Part shown: positions 48,142 through 55,695 of the stretch, one piece after another
Position numbering within the stretch: the first letter of the stretch is position 1
How the letters are laid out: each line of letters begins with the position of its first letter
NCBI GenBank assembly: GCA_016699715.1
Contig: CP065007.1
Coordinates: forward strand, 1,240,001-1,304,000
Origin: Candidatus Competibacteraceae bacterium
GTDB lineage: Bacteria > Pseudomonadota > Gammaproteobacteria > Competibacterales > Competibacteraceae
Length of the DNA stretch: 64,000 bases
Reading direction: 5' to 3'
Made by a program: the position numbers and the translations under genes
The notes under the pieces: generated by a model
What the model saw: only the letters and a program-made list of their open reading frames with translations
Told to the model about the DNA's origin: nothing
Databases searched by the model: none

Positions 48142-48169
48142 GACTCGCGCCCGCCACCCGCGGCATCGA

Positions 48170-48988
48170 TCAACTTCCCACCCAGGGGCGATAGTGGAAA
48201 TACGCCAGTAACAGGCCGCCGAATACGATCCGGTACCAGGCGAAGGGGATGAAACTGTGCTTGCCCACATAAGCCAGCAGAAAACGCACCACCGCCAGCC
48301 CTCCCAGAAACGCCGCCACGAATCCGACCGCAAACATCGGCACATCCGCCACCGTCAGATGACCCCACTCCTTATATAAGCTGTAAAAGGTTGCGGCGAA
48401 CATGGTCGGAACGGCCAGAAAAAATGAAAATTCGGTCGCCGCGAAACGTGACAGTCCACCCAACATCCCGCCCATAATGGTTGCCCCCGAGCGGGAAACC
48501 CCCGGAAACAGGGCCAGACTTTGCGCGACCCCCACCACCAACGCATCCTTCCAGCTCATGTCATCGACCGCCCGCACCCGACCGGCCGGAGCATAGCGCT
48601 CGACCAGCAGGATGGCGACGCCGCCCACCACCAGCGCCGCCGCCACGGTGACGGGGTTGAATAAATAGTGAGTAATGGTCTTGTGCAGTAGCAGGCCCAA
48701 CACCGCCGCCGGCATGAACGCAATGAGCAGATTCAACACCAACCGCCGCGCCCCTGAATCTCGATGCGCGTTGGTGGCGACGTTGAGCAGACGTTCCCGG
48801 TAAATCCATACCACCGCCAGAATGGCCCCAAGCTGGATGAAGATCTCGAAGGTCTCGGCCCGCGGCCCGGTAAACCCCAGAAAATCTCCTACAATGATTA
48901 GATGGCCCGTACTGGAAATCGGCAGGAATTCCGAGGCGGCTTCCACCAAGCCCAGAACCAGTGCCTTGAGAATCAACAGAATGTCCAA
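48170..48988 (-). CDS. uppP: undecaprenyl-diphosphatase
   Basis: UppP (BacA) recycles the lipid carrier of peptidoglycan synthesis by removing phosphate from undecaprenyl diphosphate. The 272-residue membrane protein carries the two signature motifs, LVEAASEFLPISSTGHLIIVG and FPGVSRSGATIMGGMLGG, and about eight membrane segments. The start is uncertain: I chose a TTG at 48988, with AAGGG upstream, because it gives the family length and N-terminus. The frame is open on to 49108, through a repeat tract, with residues that match nothing in the family. Confidence 0.9.
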   Translation of the reverse strand: MDILLILKALVLGLVEAASEFLPISSTGHLIIVGDFLGFTGPRAETFEIFIQLGAILAVVWIYRERLLNVATNAHRDSGARRLVLNLLIAFMPAAVLGLLLHKTITHYLFNPVTVAAALVVGGVAILLVERYAPAGRVRAVDDMSWKDALVVGVAQSLALFPGVSRSGATIMGGMLGGLSRFAATEFSFFLAVPTMFAATFYSLYKEWGHLTVADVPMFAVGFVAAFLGGLAVVRFLLAYVGKHSFIPFAWYRIVFGGLLLAYFHYRPWVGS

Positions 48989-49051
48989 AAGAATGCCCTT
49001 AGTTCGTGGTTGGAATGGGGCTGAGGATTCTAGCAACTCCCGCGCAACCCC

Positions 49052-49106
49052 ACCATGCGACCATGCGACCATGCGACCATGCGGGCGGGCGGGCGGGCGG
49101 GCGGGC
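49052..49106. repeat. microsatellite: four ACCATGCG units, then six GGGC units
   Basis: Four perfect 8-base units (49052-49083) run into six perfect GGGC units (49083-49106). The tract sits between the uppP start and the divergent DUF4124 gene, about 65 bases upstream of the former and 93 of the latter. Copy number can change by slippage, which would alter promoter spacing. Confidence 0.85.
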
Positions 49107-49198
49107 AACTCGCTGCCCCGATCACCCCTCCTCAGACCCGTCGAGCCTGCACCTTAGCCTATAAATACATGGGTGCCTCGCTCCATCAAAGCCGCCTT

Positions 49199-49828
49199 AT
49201 GAACCACAGACCGCTTGCCCTTCTGCTCAATACGATCGTTTGGCTGGCTTCACCCGCCATCGCGCTCGCCCAACAGCCGGTTTACAAGTGGACCGACGCC
49301 AGCGGACGGGTTCACTACGGCGAAAGAAAACCGGAGAACGCCGAACAGGTGCAGGCTCTGGATATCGCGCCGTCGCCGCCGTCCGGACCGGCTAACGCCG
49401 ACTCCACCGCCGAGATCGCACGCATCAATGCGCTGTCCGAACAAATGGCCAGTGACCGCGAAGCGGTGGAAAAAGCACGTCAGGAACAGGCACTCCGCAA
49501 CCTGGAGCTAAAAAACCAGCAACTACAGAACAACTTGCTTAAGCAGCAACTGGAACAGCAGCAGCAAAGTGACGACAACAGCACCATCATTGGTTATCCA
49601 CCGCCCTACTACCCCACTTATCCCTCTTATCCCTATCCGCCGACCTACCGACCCTACCCGCCTGGCCCGCCGCCGCGCCGGCCTTGCGAACCGTGGCCAG
49701 CCTGCCGCCAGCCGCCCCCCGAACCGTCGCCGCGCCCGCGTCCACCGCTGGCCAAGCCCAACCCGCCTTTCAATCCGGCCCCGGCGGGCCTTGCACCGCA
49801 ATCGCGAGGGGTATTCAGGGGACGCTGA
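49199..49828 (+). CDS. DUF4124 protein with proline-rich C-terminus
   Basis: This 209-residue protein has a signal peptide (NHRPLALLLNTIVWLASPAIALA), a DUF4124 domain (about residues 27-60, VYKWTDASGRVHYGERKP), a Gln-rich helical stretch (about 80-122) and a Pro/Tyr-rich tail with YPPPYYP and PPPRRPCEPWP. DUF4124 proteins are common in gammaproteobacterial envelopes, and their function is unknown. The ATG at 49199 starts the signal peptide; the frame is open further upstream through the repeat tract. Confidence 0.8.
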   Translation: MNHRPLALLLNTIVWLASPAIALAQQPVYKWTDASGRVHYGERKPENAEQVQALDIAPSPPSGPANADSTAEIARINALSEQMASDREAVEKARQEQALRNLELKNQQLQNNLLKQQLEQQQQSDDNSTIIGYPPPYYPTYPSYPYPPTYRPYPPGPPPRRPCEPWPACRQPPPEPSPRPRPPLAKPNPPFNPAPAGLAPQSRGVFRGR

Positions 49829-49851
49829 ACAGCGTTGCCGCGCCGGTCGCA

Positions 49852-50634
49852 CTACACCGGGGTAGGCCGAAACCACATCAGTTGCGAATGCAGTTTCACC
49901 ACCTCGCCGACGATCAACAGCGCTGGCGCGTGAATGTCAGCCTGCTGGATCATGGCGGGTAACGTGGCCAAGGTGGCGCAAAATACCCGCTGTTCCGGCG
50001 TGGTCCCCTGTTCCACCAGTGCCGCCGGCATGTCGTCGGTCATGCCGTGTTCGCGCAACTGGCCACAGATGTGGCCGACGCTTTTCAGACCCATATAGAA
50101 CACTACCGTCTGCCGCGGCTGCGCCAGCACCGGCCAGTTCAGATCCAGCGTACCGTCCTTGAGATGGCCGGTCACGAACACACAAGCCTGGGCATAATCA
50201 CGATGGGTCAGCGGAATGCCAGCGTAGGCGGCACACCCGGCGGCGGCCGTCACGCCCGGCACCACCTGAAACGGGATGCCGAACGCCATTAGGGTCTGAA
50301 TTTCTTCGCCGCCACGCCCGAAGATGAATGGATCGCCACCCTTCAGCCGCAGTACCCGCCGGCCTCGCAAGGCCAGATCCACCAGCAACTGATTGATATT
50401 ATCCTGCGGCAAAGTGTGGTGGTCCGGTTCCTTGCCGACGAAAATCCGCTCGACGCGCGGCTCCAGCAGATCCAGAACGGCGGGGGCGACCAGCCGATCG
50501 TACACCACGACATCGGCTCGCTTCATCAAACGCAGCGCCTTGAGCGTCAGCAATTCGGGGTCGCCGGGGCCAGCACCCACCAGATAGACCTCGCCCACTG
50601 AAGACCGTTTTAAGTCTTTCGATCGCGCCGCCAT
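49852..50634 (-). CDS. cobA: uroporphyrinogen-III C-methyltransferase
   Basis: This 260-residue SUMT enzyme methylates uroporphyrinogen III twice to precorrin-2 for siroheme and cobalamin. It shows VYLVGAGPGDPELLTLKALR, VVYDRLV, RLKGGDPFIFGRGGEE and PGVTAAAGCAAYAGIPLTHR. It is a stand-alone methyltransferase without the CysG N-terminal domain. Siroheme links it to CysB-regulated sulfite reduction, although the cysB gene is 42 kb away. It is convergent with the DUF4124 gene. Confidence 0.94.
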   Translation of the reverse strand: MAARSKDLKRSSVGEVYLVGAGPGDPELLTLKALRLMKRADVVVYDRLVAPAVLDLLEPRVERIFVGKEPDHHTLPQDNINQLLVDLALRGRRVLRLKGGDPFIFGRGGEEIQTLMAFGIPFQVVPGVTAAAGCAAYAGIPLTHRDYAQACVFVTGHLKDGTLDLNWPVLAQPRQTVVFYMGLKSVGHICGQLREHGMTDDMPAALVEQGTTPEQRVFCATLATLPAMIQQADIHAPALLIVGEVVKLHSQLMWFRPTPV

Positions 50635-50727
50635 GTCGTGTGTCCGCCGCCGGAAATTGCCATTTTCTTGATCGGGCTTCCCAGTGTAGCCAGTTTCTGA
50701 CTATTTCAACCGGAAATCATCGATAGA

Positions 50728-50755
50728 TTGTTGTGCGGGATGAAGATGATATAAA
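50728..50755 (+). promoter_or_regulatory. promoter containing 11-mer copy C, for the L,D-transpeptidase gene
   Basis: TTGTTG, a 16-base spacer and TATAAA preceded by TGA make an extended -10 promoter. The -10 is inside an exact GATGATATAAA at 50745-50755. The gene starts at 50862. Confidence 0.5.
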
Positions 50756-50861
50756 TCGCACTTCAAATCCCCGTTGCCCGTAGCCGGGCTGACTGGTTAC
50801 CCTATTGTTCACGCCATCGGGCGTCCAATATCCGCTCTTGTCCAGATCGACGGCTTCCATC

Positions 50862-51524
50862 ATGAAATTTCGGATTCTGTTATCCATCACTCTGGTTCTC
50901 ACCGCGATCAACGGCGCGATCGTGGCCTACCGTTTTTTGCGCCCGCCGCCGCCCGGCTCACCGATCGACCGGGTGCCAATGGACAAAACCGCCCCGCCGG
51001 TCGCGCAACCCTCCACTCCGACGCCAGCCCCCGATCAGACCACGCCGGTGGAACAGCACGCGATGCTGTCGCCACCGCCGCCACCGCGTCTCTCAAACCG
51101 TATCGCCGACCGGGTACTGGTGGAGAAAAATGCCCGCCGACTGACACTGTTTCGCAACGACCGGCCGCTCAAGAGTTATGAAATCGCCCTGGGCCGCCAA
51201 CCGGTGGGCGCCAAGCAGTTCGAGGGCGACAACAAAACGCCCGAAGGCCGCTACGTCATTGATTTCCGCAAACGGGAGAGTTCGTACCACCGCGCCTTGC
51301 ATATCTCCTATCCTCGTCCCCAGGAAGCCGCCTTCGCCGCCAAACAAAAGCGCTCGGCCGGCGGAAGCATCATGATTCACGGTTTACCCAACGGCATGGG
51401 ATCGATGGGACCGATGCATCGACTGCGGGACTGGACAGCGGGCTGCATCGCCGTCACCAACCAAGAAATCGAGGAACTCTGGCAGACGATTCCGGACGGC
51501 ACGCCGATTGAAATCCGACCATAA
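50862..51524 (+). CDS. L,D-transpeptidase (YkuD/YafK family)
   Basis: This 220-residue protein has an N-terminal membrane anchor or signal (RILLSITLVLTAINGAIVAYR), a Pro-rich linker and a YkuD domain from about residue 88. The active-site sequence has IMIHGLPNG and then DWTAGCIAVTNQE, with Cys195 as nucleophile and TAGC in place of the common SRGC, as in YafK-like members. Such enzymes cross-link peptidoglycan or attach lipoproteins to it. Which reaction applies here is unknown. It is convergent with pdxT. Confidence 0.88.
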   Translation: MKFRILLSITLVLTAINGAIVAYRFLRPPPPGSPIDRVPMDKTAPPVAQPSTPTPAPDQTTPVEQHAMLSPPPPPRLSNRIADRVLVEKNARRLTLFRNDRPLKSYEIALGRQPVGAKQFEGDNKTPEGRYVIDFRKRESSYHRALHISYPRPQEAAFAAKQKRSAGGSIMIHGLPNGMGSMGPMHRLRDWTAGCIAVTNQEIEELWQTIPDGTPIEIRP

Positions 51525-51606
51525 CGCTCCGGCCGAGCTTGACCTCACCGCCCGGAGGAAAAAACGCCTGCCCCGCCTCGATCGGTGCCGGGACCTCGAA
51601 CGACCT

Positions 51607-52272
51607 TCAGGCGTGGGAGCTGAAGTGGGTCCAGCTCAGCGGCGTCCAATCGGGATCGAGACCGGCATCGTCCGTCCCGACCGGGTTCAGACCGCACTTG
51701 CGAGCGAAGTAGCGGTGAAATGCCAGGCTTGGAGTCAGTTCCGGGTGAAATACGGTGACCAGAATCCGCTCGTCCTCCGCCGCCGCAATGTAGTCGTCCA
51801 GTTGCAGCAGCACCCGCACGCCGGACCCGGCCCGCACGATTTTCGGTGCGCGGATAAAGGTCAGCGGCACCGGCTCGCGGGCCACCGCCGGCACCAGCGC
51901 CGCGCGGTTGAAGCTATCGAGCTGACTGCCGAAGGCGTTGCGACTGACCGCGATGTCGATCAGGCCGAAATACGGCGTTTCGCCAAGATTCTCCCGGGCC
52001 AGCAGGATCGCCCCGGCGCAGGTACCCCACAGCTTCAAACCGCCCCGATAAGCCTGTTCGATCGGTTCCCTCAAATCGAAAATCGTCAGCAGGCGCGACA
52101 GGCAGGTGCTTTCGCCGCCAGGGATGATCAAGCCCGCCAAACCGTCCAGTTCAGCGGCGCGCTTGACCGACCGGCCGGGGATGCCGAGCCGCCGCAGGTG
52201 ATCGAGGTGCTCCTGCACCCCACCCTGCAGGTCGAGCACGCCGACCGGGCCGGCGCCGACGGTCGCGGTCAT
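51607..52272 (-). CDS. pdxT: pyridoxal 5'-phosphate synthase glutaminase subunit
   Basis: This 221-residue class I glutamine amidotransferase supplies ammonia to PdxS. It shows VGVLDLQGGVQEHLDHL, LIIPGGEST, the nucleophile Cys in LWGTCAGAILLA, and the His/Glu pair in TVFHPELTPS. The ATG at 52272 shares one base with the pdxS stop (TAATG). The frame is open upstream inside pdxS in another frame. The C-terminal extension is somewhat longer than in Bacillus PdxT (196 residues). Confidence 0.95.
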   Translation of the reverse strand: MTATVGAGPVGVLDLQGGVQEHLDHLRRLGIPGRSVKRAAELDGLAGLIIPGGESTCLSRLLTIFDLREPIEQAYRGGLKLWGTCAGAILLARENLGETPYFGLIDIAVSRNAFGSQLDSFNRAALVPAVAREPVPLTFIRAPKIVRAGSGVRVLLQLDDYIAAAEDERILVTVFHPELTPSLAFHRYFARKCGLNPVGTDDAGLDPDWTPLSWTHFSSHA

Positions 52273-53153
52273 TACCAGCCCCGCCCCGCCAAGCGTTCCT
52301 CGCCTGGCATGTTGGTCACATCCAGCCCCGGCATCGGCTCGCCCAAATCCATCGAAACCTCCAGCAGTTTTTCGGGATCGTTGAAATAGGCGGTGGCCTT
52401 GACGATGGCGCGGGCACGGCGCACCGGATCGCCCGACTTGAAAATGCCGGAGCCGACGAATACGCCGTCGCAACCCAATTGCATCATTAGAGCGGCGTCG
52501 GCGGGCGTGGCGATGCCACCGGCCGCAAAGTTGACCACCGGCAGCCGGCCCAGCGCCCTAACCTCCAGCGCCAGTTCGTAGGGCAGACCGTTAGCCTTGG
52601 CAAAACCCATGATTTCCTCGGCCGGAATGCCGACCAACTGGCGGATTTCCCGGTTCATGGCCCGCATGTGGCGCACCGCCTCCACCACGTTGCCGGTGCC
52701 GGCCTCGCCCTTGGTGCGGATCATGGCCGCGCCCTCGGCGATCCGCCGCAACGCCTCGCCCAGATTGCGGGCGCCGCAGACGAAGGGAATCTCGAAGTGG
52801 GTCTTGTCGATATGACACTCTTCGTCGGCCGGGGTCAGCACCTCGCTCTCGTCGATATAATCGATCTTGAGAGCTTGCAGGATCTGCGCTTCCACAAAAT
52901 GGCCGATGCGCGCCTTGGCCATGACCGGAATGGTGACGGCTTCCTTGATGGCCTTGATCAGACCGGGGTCGGACATGCGCGCCACTCCGCCCTGTTTGCG
53001 GATGTCGGCCGGTACCCGCTCCAGGGCCATGACCGACACCGCGCCCGCTTCCTGGGCGATCTGGGCCTGTTCCACGTCAACCACATCCATGATGACCCCG
53101 CCCTTGAGCATCTGCGCCAATTGCGTGTTCAGGAGATATCGATTCTCTGCCAT
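52272..53153 (-). CDS. pdxS: pyridoxal 5'-phosphate synthase subunit PdxS
   Basis: This 293-residue barrel makes PLP directly from ribose-5-phosphate, glyceraldehyde-3-phosphate and ammonia. Signatures are LKGGVIMDVVDVEQAQIAQEAGAVSVMALERVPADIR, MAKARIGHFVEAQILQ, YIDESEVLTPADE and FAAGGIATPADAALMMQLGCDGVFVGSGIFKS. PdxST is the deoxyxylulose-independent route, common in Firmicutes, Actinobacteria and archaea and unusual in Gammaproteobacteria. It forms an overlapping pair with pdxT. Confidence 0.96.
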   Translation of the reverse strand: MAENRYLLNTQLAQMLKGGVIMDVVDVEQAQIAQEAGAVSVMALERVPADIRKQGGVARMSDPGLIKAIKEAVTIPVMAKARIGHFVEAQILQALKIDYIDESEVLTPADEECHIDKTHFEIPFVCGARNLGEALRRIAEGAAMIRTKGEAGTGNVVEAVRHMRAMNREIRQLVGIPAEEIMGFAKANGLPYELALEVRALGRLPVVNFAAGGIATPADAALMMQLGCDGVFVGSGIFKSGDPVRRARAIVKATAYFNDPEKLLEVSMDLGEPMPGLDVTNMPGEERLAGRGW

Positions 53154-53343
53154 GCTGCTACTCGTCTACAATTGTGAAGCGGATATGCCGCATCGGATGG
53201 CTTGTCCGGACTGGCCGGTTCCAGCAAAGCGGTGGAGTATAACACCATCATGTTGGGGGACCGCACACCCTGAGACCACGGTCCGACCCCGTTTTCACCC
53301 TTGAGGCGCGAAACCTTTCAAACCCCGGCGACGAGGTGACGGC

Positions 53344-54399
53344 ATGGGCGACAAACAGACAATCCGCCACGGCATCATCGGCATTCCCCTGGGCGACATC
53401 GCCGGGATCGGCCCGGAAATCGTGGCCATGGCGCTGGCGCAACCCGCTCTGTACGACATCGCCAGACCTTTGGTCATCGGCGAAGCCAGTGCCCTGCGTC
53501 GGGCGCTGTGGGTCGCGGGACTGGACTTGACTGTCCGGATCGTGGACGACCCCGCCCAGGGCCAATACCGACCCGGTGCGATCGACCTGGTGGATCTGGC
53601 CAATGTGGATGCCGAACGGATCGCGTTCGGCCAAGTACAGGCGGAAGCCGGCCGCGCCGCCTTCGAGTTCATCCAAAAAACTGTCGAGCTGTGCCAAAGC
53701 GGCCAGATCGACGCGGTGGCCACCACCCCGATCAACAAGGAAGCCTTTCGGGCCGCCGGCATTCAGGATATCGGCCATACCGAGCTGCTGGGCCGGCTGA
53801 CCGGAACCACCGATCCGCTGACCCTGTTCCAGGTCTTCGCCCTGAAAGTGTTTTTTCTCAGCCGCCACGTCTCGCTGGCGGGCGCCATTCAACTGATCAC
53901 CCGGCAACGGGTGCTGGACTATCTCCAGCGCTGCGCCGAGGCGCTGACAGCCCTGGGCATCCCCCAGCCGCGGCTGGCGGTGGCGGGGCTCAATCCCCAC
54001 TGCGGCGAGCACGGCCTGTTCGGCGACGAGGAAGTTCGGGAGCTGGAACCGGCCATCGCCGCCGCGCGGGTTCTGGGAATCGACGCCGTCGGCCCCATCG
54101 CCGCCGACTCCGTGTTCCATCTCGCCCTGAACGGCGCTTTCGACGCCGTGCTGTCGCTGTATCACGACCAGGGGCATATCGCCACCAAGATGGTGGATTT
54201 TCAGCGCACCATCGCGATCACCATCGGCCTGCCCTTCATCCGCACCTCGGTGGATCATGGCACGGCCTTCGACCAGGCGGGCAAGGGCACCGCCAATCCC
54301 TTAAGCCTATTCGAAGCCATCCGGCTGGCGGCGATGTATGCGCCGCGGTATCAGGCTGCCCTGGAACGGCGTTCCGCCTCCGCCCACGGCGACACTTGA
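53344..54399 (+). CDS. PdxA-family 4-phosphate dehydrogenase
   Basis: This 351-residue NAD-dependent metal enzyme has PLGDIAGIGPEIVAMALA, IGHTELLGRLTGT, LSLYHDQGHIATKMVDF and DHGTAFDQAGKGTANPLSL. The three His residues in these motifs are the metal ligands of PdxA. Canonical PdxA acts in the deoxyxylulose-dependent PLP pathway, but this genome has PdxST beside it. The PdxA2 branch acts on D-erythronate or L-threonate 4-phosphate and is the more likely match, which is why I give no symbol. No kinase or aldolase of that pathway is adjacent. It is divergent from pdxS. Confidence 0.85.
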   Translation: MGDKQTIRHGIIGIPLGDIAGIGPEIVAMALAQPALYDIARPLVIGEASALRRALWVAGLDLTVRIVDDPAQGQYRPGAIDLVDLANVDAERIAFGQVQAEAGRAAFEFIQKTVELCQSGQIDAVATTPINKEAFRAAGIQDIGHTELLGRLTGTTDPLTLFQVFALKVFFLSRHVSLAGAIQLITRQRVLDYLQRCAEALTALGIPQPRLAVAGLNPHCGEHGLFGDEEVRELEPAIAAARVLGIDAVGPIAADSVFHLALNGAFDAVLSLYHDQGHIATKMVDFQRTIAITIGLPFIRTSVDHGTAFDQAGKGTANPLSLFEAIRLAAMYAPRYQAALERRSASAHGDT

Positions 54400-54573
54400 C
54401 GGCAAAACAGCGCGGGAAGGCCCGAGCCGCAACGTGCCCGCCGACAACCACCCGGCCACGAGGGCTTCGTTGATCCAACAGGCGACGCATCGCACAAGGG
54501 TTGACACCTGTCGCGGGATGAGCCCATTCTCAAATCCTGGAACCCTCCACAACTCCCTTCAACTGGACTGTCC

Positions 54574-55695
54574 ATGACACAACAGCGGCTGCCAACCGCC
54601 GACGGGAAACCGGAATTCAATCGCTATTCCAACCGAACCGGTCCGGTCGGCCGGACCACGCGCCACTCGCGATGGCTGGCCATGGCGTGGGGTCCGTTGC
54701 GCGCTTGCGGGCTATCCGCGCTCCTCCTGCTGCTCGCCGCCGGAAGCAATGGCCGCGCCGGGGATGCCCAGCCAGATGCCTTCCCGTCTGAAGCAGCCGG
54801 AACCGATGCTGGCGCAATCCCCACGCAAATCGCGGCCTACGGCCAGGACCTGGAACGGTTGCGCCGCTTCATGGGCGCACCCAGGATCGGAGCATTCAAT
54901 ATCGGTATCCACAGCGACCTGGCGCGTGATCTGTATTTCCAGACGTTGACACTGTGGCGGAAAACCGACCGGCTGCTGTTCGAAATCAGTCGAGTGCGCG
55001 CAACTCCACCGCCGACGCCCAAGAGGGAACTGGGAACCGCGGATATTTTGGCAAACCTCCAGAACGCCCATGAGATCCTCCAGCAGATTTTGCGCGAGTT
55101 GCGGATTGCCACCGAACCCGAGGCAAGCTCCGGGCAAACTCCGGCCCGGATCGATCTGTTCGCCGCCCTGCTCGACCTGAACCGCCAGGCGGACCTGTTG
55201 CTGGAACGGCACTTCGCGCCCAGCGATACCTATATGGAAATCACGCTGGCCGTCGGCTATGCCGCCCGCCTGCTGGCCCGCTACCCGGAAGCAAGCCGAA
55301 TTCCGGAAGAACCGCCCTTCGAACCGGACAAACAACCCGGCGACGTCTATCAACGCCTGATCTCGTGCCTGCGGAGCATCAGCCGCATCGACCAAACCCT
55401 GGGTCTTGCCGTGCTTGACATCGACACCCGCCAAACCGACCTGACTCAACTTACCCCCGGCGACGTTTTTGTAGTGGCTTCCCTGATCGTTTCACAACTC
55501 GACCATCTGTATAAACAACTGGGTGGCGATAAACCTCCACCACAAGCCTTCTATCCCGGCCGGAAATTCCCGGCGCACAGCTACCAGCGGGCCGGACTCC
55601 TGCAAGCGCAACTGCAACAGCTCGAGCGTTTCATCGCAGCCGATCAGACAGCCCTGGGCAGGATCAAACATGACTCAGGCACCCCGAAGCGCTGA
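54574..55695 (+). CDS. exported helical protein of unknown function
   Basis: I do not recognise this 373-residue protein. It has an N-terminal segment of about 35 polar residues, then a hydrophobic stretch (GPLRACGLSALLLLLAAGS) that looks like a signal anchor or a late signal peptide. The rest is helical with no cysteine motif: GAFNIGIHSDLARDLYFQTLTLWRKTDRLLFE, and NLQNAHEILQQILREL. It overlaps the following hybrid kinase by 26 bases, so co-expression is likely. A ligand-binding partner for the kinase's large periplasmic region is one idea, inferred from position. Confidence 0.6.
   Translation: MTQQRLPTADGKPEFNRYSNRTGPVGRTTRHSRWLAMAWGPLRACGLSALLLLLAAGSNGRAGDAQPDAFPSEAAGTDAGAIPTQIAAYGQDLERLRRFMGAPRIGAFNIGIHSDLARDLYFQTLTLWRKTDRLLFEISRVRATPPPTPKRELGTADILANLQNAHEILQQILRELRIATEPEASSGQTPARIDLFAALLDLNRQADLLLERHFAPSDTYMEITLAVGYAARLLARYPEASRIPEEPPFEPDKQPGDVYQRLISCLRSISRIDQTLGLAVLDIDTRQTDLTQLTPGDVFVVASLIVSQLDHLYKQLGGDKPPPQAFYPGRKFPAHSYQRAGLLQAQLQQLERFIAADQTALGRIKHDSGTPKR

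Larger units (their letters stand above)
47416..48169. other. 754-base gap holding an IS110 remnant and hairpins
   Basis: Between lolA and uppP there is no intact gene. The first 350 bases hold nothing I recognise. The rest carries a frameshifted transposase fragment and four adjacent hairpins, listed separately. Confidence 0.6.
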
